64,000 nucleotides of DNA, from positions 223,795 to 287,794 of the forward strand of contig CM007325.1 of NCBI GenBank assembly GCA_000333855.2. The letters run 5' to 3'. Positions within the stretch are counted from its first letter, which is position 1. Each line of letters opens with the position of its first letter. The position numbers and the translations under genes were made by a program. The stretch is from Endotrypanum monterogeii. Lineage: Eukaryota; Euglenozoa; Kinetoplastea; Trypanosomatida; Trypanosomatidae. Positions 51,534-61,683 of the stretch are shown here, piece by piece. The notes under the pieces are model-generated. The model was not told the DNA's origin. It saw nothing but the letters and a program-made list of their open reading frames with translations, and made no database searches.

Positions 51534-54500
51534 ATGCAGCCTGCTGCTGACGTAGTTGCCCCACCAACTGTCACCATCGGGGCAGCATTGATCGCGATGG
51601 ACAACCCACGAGCAGGAAAAAAAACGGCTGCACTCACGCAAAATACGTTTCAGGGGATGAAGCGCACTGTGGCAGCGCCGCTGTCCCCATCCCCGCCCAT
51701 GTCGACGTGCCGCCGCTTGAGCTACGAGAGTGCGAAAACGGGCAGCACGTCGCGAAGTCGCATGCGAGCGTCGCCGTCACCGGTTGTTTCATCTCCCTCG
51801 CACCACCGCCGGTCGCCATCATCATCACAGCAAGAGCCGCACCAGCAGCACTTTTGGCAAAGGCGTGTCCCCACCACCGAGAGAAACAACAACCTAACGT
51901 TTGGCCCACCGTGCATTCGAGTCAACTCAGCAGTGTCCCTGTGCTCACCAGACGCTGCTGGAGCCACTGATATGGCCGAAGCGACCACGCAGGTAAACAC
52001 CGAGCTAAACCATGATTCATTAGCAGCAGTGAGCGACATGCAGCCCCCTTGTGAGAGCGGACGTGCGCCTGCAACAACCACTAAAGCGGTGGCGACAGTC
52101 CCTCGGGCAGCAGCGTCTCGGCCTCTGCCGGCTTTTCGCAGCAGCGCCTGGGCCACGACCTCCGCCAACGACGCCGCGCCGGTCACTCAGCCACAATCGC
52201 AACACGCTGCGCCGCCTCGGGGGCGGCGCAGCGACCGTTCTAGAAGCAGTGGCGCTCGCGGTGCCGGCATCAAACCTGTTAGTCTGCTCTTCCATCCAGC
52301 ACCGACACTGCGCAGCACGACCGCGGGGGGGCCCTCGCCGTTCTCGGCAGAGCAGCTGGCCATGCCTCGGCGCACGCAGCCTCAGCTACCCGGCAGCCCC
52401 ACGGGCAACGGCACGGCTGGGGCGGGCACTGCGTCCAGTCGGAAAATGTCCGTAACAACCACAACAACGGCACATCAGCGTGCACCCCCCGTGCATCTTG
52501 TTCGCCCAGCGGGCCTGTACCGCAGCGCCGCCACTGCCGGCAGTGGTGTATGTGTCTCGACAGCAATGGCCGCATCCCTCCTGCCCGGTGCGGCGGCGGC
52601 ACAGGACCGCCTGCAGCCTGCACGCCGCTCGCGGCTGACACGGACCCCCTCGGCCGGTCATTTCACCAGTGGTGACGGTGCTCGCGAAGCGGAGTCCGTC
52701 TTGTCCTCGTCACTGTTGAAGCGCCGCACATCTGTGACCTCGGTCGGTAGTGTCACCGAAGACCCGGTGAGGGGAGCGACCATGCACCTCTCGTCACGAC
52801 GGCGGCGCTCGAGCACACCCTCGATAGGACATAGTGCGGTGCTGCGATCCAGCCAGAATGCCCCCGCCGTTGCCCCTGCAAGCAGCAGCACAGCCATCCC
52901 TGGTGGTGTTGCGCCGCACCCGCACCTTACAAGAAGTAACTCGGCCCCCGTGTGTCAGCCGCGCGGGGCGAGTAGTCGTACAAGCATTGCTGCGGCGAGA
53001 ACCATCACCAGCCAAAGTCTCCACACATCGGTAGGACCAGCCTTGTCTGTAGTTGGCCCGTCCCCCGTCGTGCGCTCTGCCTCCTTGACCAGCGTGCGCC
53101 AACAGCGGCCACGCGCTGCCCCCTTCACGGCCGTCTCTCTCGCGGGCGACTCTGCGCCGGTAGCCCCAGAGTCAGTAGTGAAGCCGGCCCGATCCGCGAG
53201 TATGATGTCGGCAACACGGCGCAGCCGAAGCCGCGACAGCACAGCAGCCACCGCTCGCAGCCGCTCGGCAGCGAAAACAAGGGGAACCTCACTCCACGCT
53301 GCAACGACCGCATCTTTCGGCAAAATCTCTGCCGTGAGCATGACGTCATCGGCGCGGTGCGCCAATGCTGGTATCTCTCGGCCTCATATCAACAGCACCT
53401 GTGGAACTGGTGGCGCCCGTATGCGTCCTGTGGTGTCCACTGCGACGGGAGCAGCCGCGGGGTCGCGTCGACCGGCTCTTCGTCAGTCGCGCGACAGCAG
53501 CCGTCATGACATCATCTCTGTGAATTCCTCGTCGATGGTGTCGATGGAGGAGAGTCGGTCCTTCCTGCGTGAGGTCCAGCAACTCGATCAGCGCGAGTTG
53601 GCCCTATTTGGGACACTGCTGGCAAAGGTGGCCAGCGAGAAGCAGAAGCACAGCCACCAGAGTATCCCAAGCGATGCTGCTGCACAGAGTGTCAACCAGG
53701 CAAGCGCCCCTCGCCCGGCTAGCAAAAACGAGAGTGCTGGAGACGTTGGCCTCACACCTCCGAACGGCGCCTTAGTTTCGGCGGGAGACGTGAGTGTGTG
53801 GACATGCAAGCGCGCCGCCCCGAGAGCCTCAAACCAGGAACGGAAAGAAGGAGACTGGACGTCAGACCTGACGCTGCCGTCGACGACACTCGAGAAGCCA
53901 GGCGTAGGAGCACCGCCTGTCATGGATACCGACGAAGAACTTATCGTGTTGATTCGTCGGTCGCGCAGCCACAGCGCCGCACCCGATGATCTAAAATCCC
54001 TTTCGGCACCCATACTGGAAGCAGGTTTGCAGCACCAGAGGCGGCCGCCCGGGGGGATGCTGCCGTCACCGTCGGTGGCACGGTCCCAAGGGGGAGAGAG
54101 AAACGATGGCTCCACCGTGGTGAACCAACACACCTTTCCCCGCCCTTCACCGCCATCTCCACACATCCCCCTGACGAAGGCTGACGCAGGCCTCGGCAGT
54201 GACGGCACCGTTGCCGTGTTCCCTGACTCTCGAAGCCCATCACCAACGCCTCAGCCGCCGTCCAACGTGGCGATGGGTAACGCAAACGAGCTGCAAGTGG
54301 GAGCATCGCTGAGTACACGCACTACGCTAAACAAGGATAATGATTATGTTGATCCTAATGATGGGATTAGGGGTGGTGGATTGCGGCTGCGCAACGCACT
54401 AGATATCAACACATCCTCGGACAGCACCGCGGCACAGGCTGCACCGAAGGGCTTCAGAGGGCCGGTCATAGCGGCCTCAATTTCTGCGAAGCACAAGGCT

Positions 54501-55121
54501 GCTTTGATATGTAGCAGAGAAGCCGTCCGTTATGGCCGACCCTCTGACGGCGCCGGTGTCGGACGACGTCGCCGCAGTGCCAGCGGTGGCAGAGACACGT
54601 CGGGTGCTCCACCAACCCCACAGCGGGAGCTGAGCACGATCAGCTACACTGATATACCTATCCGCCGCAGCCCCCTTTGGCAGGAGGTATTGGATGACGG
54701 TGGACACCTCAACGGTGTAGAGGTACAAGAGTGTCTTGTAGAGACACACCCATTCAAGGATGTCTCCGCGCCATTGTCGTCTCCGTCGTCCGCAAAGTCG
54801 GAAGCCACAGCACCACTGGCCGCCCTCAGGAAGGTGAAGGAACTAGCCGCAGAGCAGGCTGCCGCGGCGAGGGCGAAGGCAATAGCAGCTGACAAATGTG
54901 GCTGCAGGACGGCGATGACAGGCTCATCCGTGTCACCCTCGGTGATCTCCTCCGCTGTCTCGCCCATGAGCGGCAGCCTCAGCATGAGTCGCGTGAGTGG
55001 CAATGGTACCCATAGAGAAGCAACGGAAGTCTCTGCGGTGCGCGTCACTGCCTCGCAGCTAAAACTGTTGATTGTAAGCTCACGCAGTGAAGCCAACCAC
55101 GCACGCTACCTACCGCTGTAG
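51534..55121 (+). CDS. Hypothetical basic, Ser/Arg-rich disordered protein
   Basis: A 1195-residue protein with no recognisable domain. It is dominated by Ser, Ala, Thr, Arg and Pro, with many R-R-x-S/T sites, such as RRRRSSTPS and SRSRDSTAATARSRS, that would suit basophilic kinases. Two short helical stretches stand out: residues 675-709 (FLREVQQLDQRELALFGTLL onward) and an Ala/Lys/Glu helix at about 1092-1122. The start at 51534 is the first ATG after the predicted acceptor. Composition suggests a cytoskeleton-associated or phospho-regulated scaffold, but that is inference only. Confidence 0.87.
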   Translation: MQPAADVVAPPTVTIGAALIAMDNPRAGKKTAALTQNTFQGMKRTVAAPLSPSPPMSTCRRLSYESAKTGSTSRSRMRASPSPVVSSPSHHRRSPSSSQQEPHQQHFWQRRVPTTERNNNLTFGPPCIRVNSAVSLCSPDAAGATDMAEATTQVNTELNHDSLAAVSDMQPPCESGRAPATTTKAVATVPRAAASRPLPAFRSSAWATTSANDAAPVTQPQSQHAAPPRGRRSDRSRSSGARGAGIKPVSLLFHPAPTLRSTTAGGPSPFSAEQLAMPRRTQPQLPGSPTGNGTAGAGTASSRKMSVTTTTTAHQRAPPVHLVRPAGLYRSAATAGSGVCVSTAMAASLLPGAAAAQDRLQPARRSRLTRTPSAGHFTSGDGAREAESVLSSSLLKRRTSVTSVGSVTEDPVRGATMHLSSRRRRSSTPSIGHSAVLRSSQNAPAVAPASSSTAIPGGVAPHPHLTRSNSAPVCQPRGASSRTSIAAARTITSQSLHTSVGPALSVVGPSPVVRSASLTSVRQQRPRAAPFTAVSLAGDSAPVAPESVVKPARSASMMSATRRSRSRDSTAATARSRSAAKTRGTSLHAATTASFGKISAVSMTSSARCANAGISRPHINSTCGTGGARMRPVVSTATGAAAGSRRPALRQSRDSSRHDIISVNSSSMVSMEESRSFLREVQQLDQRELALFGTLLAKVASEKQKHSHQSIPSDAAAQSVNQASAPRPASKNESAGDVGLTPPNGALVSAGDVSVWTCKRAAPRASNQERKEGDWTSDLTLPSTTLEKPGVGAPPVMDTDEELIVLIRRSRSHSAAPDDLKSLSAPILEAGLQHQRRPPGGMLPSPSVARSQGGERNDGSTVVNQHTFPRPSPPSPHIPLTKADAGLGSDGTVAVFPDSRSPSPTPQPPSNVAMGNANELQVGASLSTRTTLNKDNDYVDPNDGIRGGGLRLRNALDINTSSDSTAAQAAPKGFRGPVIAASISAKHKAALICSREAVRYGRPSDGAGVGRRRRSASGGRDTSGAPPTPQRELSTISYTDIPIRRSPLWQEVLDDGGHLNGVEVQECLVETHPFKDVSAPLSSPSSAKSEATAPLAALRKVKELAAEQAAAARAKAIAADKCGCRTAMTGSSVSPSVISSAVSPMSGSLSMSRVSGNGTHREATEVSAVRVTASQLKLLIVSSRSEANHARYLPL

Positions 55122-55803
55122 CAATAAACATGAGCACCTGCGTGTGCGTGTCAGTGCAATGCTGCCCCATCCCATGTGTGGTAGCCGTCACGGAGATGGT
55201 GCTTGCTGGAGGAAGTGGGGAAAAATATCGAAGGCGCCTCCACACGACTTCTGCTTCCCCCACCCCACTCGAGCCTTTCCCACTAACCTGCCGCTGTGGT
55301 CGTCATCACCTCGGCCGGAAAGGGGGAAAAATAAAACAGACTTACTTCTGTCTTCATGCGGCATTGTCTATCCTTCTCCCCTTCCCTCGCAAGGGATGAT
55401 GATAGGGGAAGGGGGGAGAAGGATGATCTTCGAGTGCACCCTTTTTTTTGTTGTTGCTCGGGGCCGACTCCTTGTTGACCAGCTGAGAGGAGAAGTTCGT
55501 TACCCCCACACACACACACACACACACGCCCACCGCCACCACCACCACAACCACCTCACTAAATATTTGGAGGTAGGCACCGACACAGCAATGGGGTGGA
55601 CCATTCATTTTTTTTATTTTTTTTGCTCAACTAGATTCGTGTGTCGGCTTTCGTCTCCTCTCCCGTGTTTGCATATATGAAGATATTTATTTATAGATAG
55701 GTAAGCGCTGGTATATACATACATATATATATGGCTAGTGCTTTATAGTGTGATGTGTGTACATGTTGCTGTCTTGTCGTTTTTTTTTTTTAATCTCCAC
55801 CAC

Positions 55804-55834
<31 letters not shown>

Positions 55835-56079
55835 GCCCACATCGCCACTCCCACCCACCCCTCACCTCCAGAAAGATTACCTTGCGCTTGATATCCCATT
55901 TGATAAATCAATTCGCATATTTTTTATTTTCGATTGATCCTCTATATTTGTGGGTGTGAAAAGGAGGGAGGGGGCATGTGATATTCTTTATATATATATA
56001 TATATATATTAGAGGTGTCCTCATCGAGAACGTTGAGGATTAGTGTTACAGATCTATTTGTTGGTATGTGTGTTGTGCT

Positions 56080-56163
56080 GTATCCCATATCTATCTATAT
56101 ATTTATTTATATTTATTTATATTTATATATATATAGATATATATATAAATAGATATGGGATAC
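56080..56163. repeat. 84-nt inverted repeat with 15-bp unique arms
   Basis: GTATCCCATATCTAT at 56080-56094 is the exact reverse complement of ATAGATATGGGATAC at 56149-56163. The 54-nt centre is AT-rich TTTA/TATA repeat that can pair further. Confidence 0.93.
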
Positions 56164-56781
56164 ACGGCTGTAGGGGAAAAGGGAGGGAGGCCATCGTCGT
56201 CCCCTTCTCTCTTCATTTCCTGCCGCCCTCCCCACACACGCACTTCATGCATACTACCACCCCCATACACACACACACACACACACACATATTTCACCCA
56301 GTGTCTAGACTTTTTCGTCTCCCCCTCCCCACTTCCCCCTGTGTTCCCTGACATAACGGAGTCGCTTTAATAGAAGAGAATGTATGCATCGATGCACACA
56401 CACGCATATATATGCAACAGCAAGGGAGAGTCAGGGATTGAATGTGAGAAACACTACTGGTATTTCAGTGAGGCCCGTCGTGTGTATGTATGTGTGTGTG
56501 TATGTGTGTGTGGTATACACATGGGATGCCCTGGAACCACTTGCTCAAAGCGGTGGGATATCACCACGATGGTGGCCACAGAAGGTAATGTATCTATTTA
56601 GATGCGTATGCATGATGCACCACTGCTCTCTCTCTCTCCTCGCCTGTCTCCACTGACCACCACCCCTCCCATCATATGATTGGCAACCCAACCCAACCAG
56701 ACGTGTGCTCGCATAACACAGCCGTCGTCTGAAGAGGGAAAAAAAAAAGTCTCAGTGGAGCATCACCACCTTCGCATATTC

Positions 56782-56825
<44 letters not shown>

Positions 56826-56909
56826 TCTAGGAATTATTTATTCTTGTTTGGATTTGTGTGCCATCCAACATATTCATATATTTATATATATATTTATTTA
56901 TTTATATAA

Positions 56910-56911
56910 AG
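56910..56911 (+). promoter_or_regulatory. Weak candidate spliced-leader acceptor
   Basis: AAAG at 56908-56911 after a TTTA-rich stretch (56880-56907), leaving a 7-nt leader. The preceding tract is T/A rather than pure pyrimidine, so an acceptor further upstream is possible. Confidence 0.3.
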
Positions 56912-56918
56912 CACCACT

Positions 56919-57362
56919 ATGCTTTCCAGTGCTCTGCGCCGCTCCGCGGCTGAGGCTCATGGCTCGGCCGCCAGCGCCGTGACAACAATCCCGAGTATCG
57001 AGCGTGCTAGCCCTTACCTGCGCTTCAGCACGCTGCGCGTACACCCGCACCACGAGCCGAACTTCCGCGCACGCCCTGTTGGGTGGAAGGCCTGGAACAG
57101 CAGGCAGTACATGGACCCCTGGGCGCCCTACCCGCTGACGTCGCCGACGCGTCACATTGATCGTCCGTTCGCCGGCATTTGGTTCGGCATGGGCCACTTC
57201 GCACTGAAGGACTTCTTCGGCCCGCTGCACTGGAAATTTTGGGCCCGCGTGTCGTTTTTTGGTGTGCTCGGGTGGACCTACACCCTCTGCACCTACGCCC
57301 TACGCATGCACCGCAACGGCTGGGAATGGAAGAATCGTGGCGCCGTGTTCTCCATGGAATGA
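56919..57362 (+). CDS. Small mitochondrial membrane protein, putative respiratory-complex subunit
   Basis: A 147-residue protein. The N-terminus (MLSSALRRSAAEAHGSAASA) has the Ser/Ala/Arg composition, without acidic residues until Glu12, of a mitochondrial presequence. The middle is aromatic and Pro-rich (ARPVGWKAWNSRQYMDPWAP), and one hydrophobic segment lies at about 109-132 (WARVSFFGVLGWTYTLCTYA), followed by a short basic tail with Trp. Small size, a presequence, a single membrane span and many Trp, His and Pro are typical of accessory subunits of respiratory complexes or ATP synthase in kinetoplastids. I do not recognise the family, so complex membership is inference. Codon use is GC-rich, unlike the flanking AT repeats, which supports real coding. 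Confidence 0.82.
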   Translation: MLSSALRRSAAEAHGSAASAVTTIPSIERASPYLRFSTLRVHPHHEPNFRARPVGWKAWNSRQYMDPWAPYPLTSPTRHIDRPFAGIWFGMGHFALKDFFGPLHWKFWARVSFFGVLGWTYTLCTYALRMHRNGWEWKNRGAVFSME

Positions 57363-58320
57363 GGACCCGCCGCCATGTCCACCCCACGTACATCTCTGTG
57401 CTCGCAGAACACAGTCACCAGCCTCACATGTGAGCTTCCGTTGGTGTGTGTGTGTGTGTGTGTGTGTGTGTCTGGTAGAGAGAACAGCGTTCGTACACAT
57501 AGCACGGTGCTGCCGGAAGGGGAAAAGAATAGGGAAGAGGGAGATGGAGAGAGCGGGAGGTGGCGAAGCTCAAATTGGGAAGTAGAAGCCGTTCGCATTA
57601 AAAAGATGACTCACGGCAATCGTGGGTCACGCTGACGACGCAATGCCTTGACGGAAAACAGGGAGATGGTGGAAAGGGTTTGTTACCTCCATCTACATAC
57701 ACATACACACACTCTCTCTCTCTGACATTCCCTTTCCCTTCGCCTCTGGTGCCGCCCTTATCATTTTTTTTTTTCGGAAGGGTATCTCCTTTTTTGTTCG
57801 TATGCTTGGGTAATAGATATTATACATGCACATATTATATATGTATGCACGTGTGTGTATGTGTGTGTTAGGAAATGCTGAAAGAAACACGAATAGTGAG
57901 AAAAAAAAAACAAAAAAAAAACAAATGATGACATGCACGCCTACACGCACGTCTTTCCGTATGGGCGCGCTTAACTCTCTCTCTTCTACGACGGCTTATC
58001 TCATCAATCCCCCGGGTAGTACATGCGGTGATGGTGGTTGCTGCAGTAGCAGCCAAAGTAGGCGCATACACCCACGCACAGACAGACGAAAGAAAAAATG
58101 TGGATATCTGTGCGCTCGAGGGAGAAAGCGAAAAGGCAGATCTTTTTTTCCCCCCCCTTCCCCCAAAAAAAAAAAACGTCAGGCTTCTAGAAAAGTTGAT
58201 CACGACGTCCATGTACTTCATACTCACTCACTCCTTCATAATCACTAGTTATGCGGTCCTTCCCTCCCTTGCGTAACCGCTCGCCGCACACTTGACGTAT
58301 AAAATGGGCACAACACCACA

Positions 58321-58359
<39 letters not shown>

Positions 58360-58622
58360 TTGCAGCAGGCTAAATATATATTTACGTCGCCACGTAAAAG
58401 GTGTGGCTGCGTCAGAACACACCTTCTGTATCCTCTCGCCCTCGCCCTTTCCATTGCTGCTCTTCACACTTATCGTTTGTTTCCCTCCTCCCCTGCGCTA
58501 TCTTGTACACACACACACACACACACACACACTGCGTCCCTCTATCTCTGCCACACGCGACCTCCCAGATTCACAAGCGTGGAGGTTGGAAGGCGCAGCA
58601 GTACCAGTAAAAAAAAAACCTA
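57363..58622. other. Intergenic region, no gene seen
   Basis: 1.26 kb with (GT)n at 57444-57472, (CT)n near 57712-57723, T- and A-runs (57765, 57900, 58165), (CA)n near 58329-58354 and 58506-58532. Nothing reads as a gene on either strand. Confidence 0.75.
58567..58568 (+). promoter_or_regulatory. Candidate spliced-leader acceptor for the MAM33-like gene
   Basis: CCTCCCAG at 58561-58568 follows a C/T-rich stretch beginning about 58533. No ATG lies between it and 58623. Confidence 0.5.
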
Positions 58623-59819
58623 ATGATGCTGCGGTCTACCCCGTCGCTCGCTGCCGCTGTTGCAACATCAGCAGCAGCAGCGACACGGATGACCTTCCAC
58701 ACTCATAGCAATGCGGCGCACCCCGTTGTCTTTCGCCGGTCTGCTGCCTCCTCGCTCTTCCTCCGCCACACAAGCTGTGGGAGTGCACCAGCACTTGGCT
58801 CGATCCATGGACTGATCCACACGTTGCGGACTTACGCCACCACAACCCCGCCAGTGGGCAACGATCTCGACGATGCGCAGAGGATAGGCGACAGCAGCGG
58901 CCATGTTGACGACACCGCCGCTAACCACCACCACCCACCGACGCTCCGCAGCGCCATGCCACCAAGCGCGGTGGAACTGCCCGAGGAGTCATTCCTTAAG
59001 TGTATCGACAAAGAAATTTTCGATGAGAAGGTGCGGTTGGACAAGGAGGATGGCCCGCCGCCGGTGCCGTTGGGGTGGACGATGCACCACACCGAGGGCA
59101 CCAGCTTCATCTACGGACGTCGACTATGGATGCCGTCCCCGTCGTCGTCGTCGTCGTCCAGTGCGAAGGGCGGCGGGGACACCGAGGAGGAGCGCAGCGA
59201 TGCTCGTGACCGTGGAAGCAAGGCAGGGCAAGAAGCGAGGACGACGCGCCGTGCGACGGAGCGCCACTTCATTCGCATACAACTCACCGCCCGGGATGCC
59301 TCGCTCGATCCCGAGTGTGACGTTCGGGGTGAGCACTTCCCCTTTTCCTTTTTTGTCCAACGCGTTCGAGGCGGCGGCCGCGACGACGACGGGGGCGCAG
59401 GGTTGACCAGCAGCAGAAGCACCGAGGGAGGCGGTGACGTCGAGAACCAGGATATCCTCAACGATGACCCGTTTGACGAGCACACCTTCTACCACGACAG
59501 TATAGAGGCTCGTTGCGACGTCGTTGACGGAGAACTAGTTGTCGACGGCGTTGTCTACCACGGCCCTCCCCCTTTTACAAAGCAGTCTACGCCCTCGTCT
59601 GGCGAAGCACAGCCGCAGTACACAAACCCCTTCGGCGGCTACCCGGGGCCAAACCTAGACGAGGCTGAAGAGGAGGTGCTCGACGGTATTCAAAGCTGGT
59701 TGGCCGAGCGCGGTGTTGACGATCAGCTGGGCGAATTCATTGGGCAATACTCTATATGGGTAGAGCAGGCGGAGTACGAGCGGTGGCTGCAGCAGCTCCG
59801 CGACTACGTAGCGGCTTGA
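58623..59819 (+). CDS. MAM33/p32 (C1QBP) family mitochondrial matrix protein
   Basis: A 398-residue protein of the mitochondrial glycoprotein family (yeast Mam33, human C1QBP/p32, trypanosome p22). These are acidic, doughnut-shaped trimers in the mitochondrial matrix linked to mitochondrial translation and RNA handling. The N-terminus (MMLRSTPSLAAAVATSAAAA) looks like a presequence. The fold's landmarks are LKCIDKEIFDEKVRLDKEDG at about 126, FIRIQLTARD in the centre, FDEHTFYHDSIEAR near 288, and the C-terminal helices ending IGQYSIWVEQAEYERWLQQL, equivalent to the family's final E..EY..WL..L helix. It is longer than the usual 220-280 residues because of low-complexity inserts, one with a Ser run encoded by repeated TCG triplets (about 59133-59158) and one Gly/Asp-rich. 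Start: the first of two adjacent ATGs at 58623. Confidence 0.9.
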   Translation: MMLRSTPSLAAAVATSAAAATRMTFHTHSNAAHPVVFRRSAASSLFLRHTSCGSAPALGSIHGLIHTLRTYATTTPPVGNDLDDAQRIGDSSGHVDDTAANHHHPPTLRSAMPPSAVELPEESFLKCIDKEIFDEKVRLDKEDGPPPVPLGWTMHHTEGTSFIYGRRLWMPSPSSSSSSSAKGGGDTEEERSDARDRGSKAGQEARTTRRATERHFIRIQLTARDASLDPECDVRGEHFPFSFFVQRVRGGGRDDDGGAGLTSSRSTEGGGDVENQDILNDDPFDEHTFYHDSIEARCDVVDGELVVDGVVYHGPPPFTKQSTPSSGEAQPQYTNPFGGYPGPNLDEAEEEVLDGIQSWLAERGVDDQLGEFIGQYSIWVEQAEYERWLQQLRDYVAA

Positions 59820-60351
59820 AGGGAGGGAGATACAATCGGAGAATCTAATCACAATAAAACGTGCGCTAGACGACGACGAAAAGGAAAAGGGGGTGTTGTG
59901 GTGATGGCGGCTGGCGAAGAAAGATCCCTCTACATCCACATGCGGAAGTGGAGGAGGGGTAGCGCTGTGCCGTGTCTGTTGGTCCCCCTCTACCACTGGT
60001 CACCACCACTCTTCCTAATGATGTCCCACCAGCGGATCTGTTCTCACCTACTCGGGTATCACCCTGCGCCCATCATCACCGCAAAAAAAAAAAAAAAATT
60101 AAGAAATTAAAAAAAAAAACGCTCTGATGAACACCCACATTGAGCCCCCCCCCTTTTTCGCTTCTGTCACCGGTACCTTCCTGTGCTGCCAACGCCGCTT
60201 ATCAATCCTCCACCCTTCCCGCCCTCCCCAATTTCCGTTTTTCTGACCATCCTCATGCACAGACGGCAACCGCAGCCCTCCACATCCCCGCGCGCGTGCA
60301 CACTTCGCCTTCCCTCTCCTCAGCGGTGCAGTAACTACGACATTGATCAAG
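59820..60351. other. Short intergenic region
   Basis: 532 bp with A-runs at 60083-60098 and 60109-60118 and a pyrimidine tract just before the MYND-protein acceptor. No gene seen. Confidence 0.8.
60322..60323 (+). promoter_or_regulatory. Spliced-leader acceptor for the MYND-protein gene
   Basis: CTTCGCCTTCCCTCTCCTCAG: a pyrimidine tract at 60302-60321 followed by AG. It leaves a 28-nt leader to the ATG at 60352. Confidence 0.65.
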
Positions 60352-61683
60352 ATGCCGCCAAGCGATGCAGCGCCGCCGCCGCCGCCTCGGCCGGATCCTG
60401 TCACACTGGACCAAATATTTACCCAGCTCACCGAAACCAGTGTGTCGTACGACTCCAAGGCCTATCACCTCATCGCACTCAATACTGTAGCCTTCCACCC
60501 ATCTGTGAAACTCTTTCTTTTCGAAGACCCAGCAACAGCAACAGCAACAGCAGCAGCAGCGTCGTCGTCGTCGTCTCCATCGTCACCTGAAGCAGCAACG
60601 CGCAACAAGTTGCGGCGTGAGAAGGTAATCAAAAGCATTGCCTTCATGCTAGCGCAGAGAACCAACGCCATCTGCCACGAGTGCAGGTGGGAAACGGTGT
60701 CGCTGCTGGGAGAACTTTGCCGTATGGACAGCGCACACAGAGGAGCACCAACGTCGACATTGGGGCAGCTAGAGGCGAAGCTAAACATGTACGCCAAGGA
60801 AAATCTCGAGTACCTGGCGCAGCTGACGTGGTTTCTACCTGCTATCAACAGCATCATCAAAGCCGGTGGCGGTGCCGTGGACGACGATGCCGACGGGGAC
60901 ACGAACAGGACCGCTGAAGAACTGACCAAAGCCCAACAACCGCGCGATAGCGGTGCTTCTGGGGCCGTGGTGTCCTCCTCGTCCTCCTCTCCCTCCCGCG
61001 CAGCCCTCAAAGAGAAGCTGAAGGCAGCCCGAGAAGTCAACCGCAACAATGGCGGTGAGGTCAAGGATCAAGAAGGAGAAGATGAGGACGTCGTCATCGC
61101 GCTCCTCGATATTCGCCGTGCGCTTCCCAGGTGTGTGCGCAGCAGCAGTGACGACTCCGGCACCGCGAAGGTAGTACTCGAGTGGACCGATGCGAACGTT
61201 GAGCAAGCGCGTGACCTCATGTTTGTCGACGCCTCCACCTCGATGCTGCACCTCGTCCCTTGTGTGACCCGCCACTGCAGCGATGTCTGTGCGCAATGCC
61301 AAAAAAGAGTGCCAGTAGTGGGGGCGCTGACCGCCGCCGCCGCGGCTACACCCCTGCACCGGTGCAGCAGCTGCAAAGCAGTGTACTACTGTACCGCGGC
61401 GTGCCAAAAGGCGCACTGGACGACTGTGCACCGGACACCGTGTCGTGCATATAAGGAGCACTGCGACAAGATCCTCGAGCAGTACTACACCTCCAACACG
61501 ACGGCGGGGAAGAAAAGGCGGCAGAAGGACCTCAAGAAGGGTGAAGTAGTGATCCTAGAGGTTCCACTGGAGCCGAGTCTCTTTTTTGAAACTCGCCGAT
61601 ACCTCTACGACCACCGCGATGAGTCATTCTCTCACGTCGACTATGCGGACTATTTCATGAAATATACCGTTCGGGGCTCATAG
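60352..61683 (+). CDS. MYND zinc-finger protein
   Basis: A 443-residue protein with a C-terminal MYND zinc finger at residues 313-364: C313xxC316, then C338xxC341, YYC...CQKAHW and a final His/Cys group ending at C364. MYND fingers bind two zinc ions and usually mediate protein-protein contacts, often with proline-rich peptides. The gap between the first two Cys pairs is about 21 residues, longer than usual, because of an Ala-rich insert. No SET domain is visible, so this is not an SMYD-type methyltransferase. Residues 15-60 and 85-160 look helical and ordered; a Thr/Ala/Ser repeat encoded by ACAGCA and GTC-type codon runs separates them. The C-terminal 70 residues are ordered and of unknown nature. 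The start is moved to the ATG at 60352, because the frame before it begins at TTG. Function unknown. Confidence 0.88.
   Translation: MPPSDAAPPPPPRPDPVTLDQIFTQLTETSVSYDSKAYHLIALNTVAFHPSVKLFLFEDPATATATAAAASSSSSPSSPEAATRNKLRREKVIKSIAFMLAQRTNAICHECRWETVSLLGELCRMDSAHRGAPTSTLGQLEAKLNMYAKENLEYLAQLTWFLPAINSIIKAGGGAVDDDADGDTNRTAEELTKAQQPRDSGASGAVVSSSSSSPSRAALKEKLKAAREVNRNNGGEVKDQEGEDEDVVIALLDIRRALPRCVRSSSDDSGTAKVVLEWTDANVEQARDLMFVDASTSMLHLVPCVTRHCSDVCAQCQKRVPVVGALTAAAAATPLHRCSSCKAVYYCTAACQKAHWTTVHRTPCRAYKEHCDKILEQYYTSNTTAGKKRRQKDLKKGEVVILEVPLEPSLFFETRRYLYDHRDESFSHVDYADYFMKYTVRGS

Larger units (their letters stand above)
55122..56918. other. Intergenic region (1.8 kb) with hairpin-forming AT repeats
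   Basis: No credible gene. It contains (CA)n tracts at about 55508-55526, 55807-55833 and 56269-56289, T-runs near 55785, (TA)n near 55990-56009, an 84-nt inverted repeat at 56080-56163, and (TA)n at about 56786-56823 close to the next gene. Open frames here are microsatellite translations. Confidence 0.75.

Noticed and set aside
59820..60118. Degenerate SIDER-type retroposon ending in an A-run
   Set aside because: The A-rich end is suggestive, but I could not match the element's signature by eye. A SIDER profile search would decide: a significant hit over this interval would support it.
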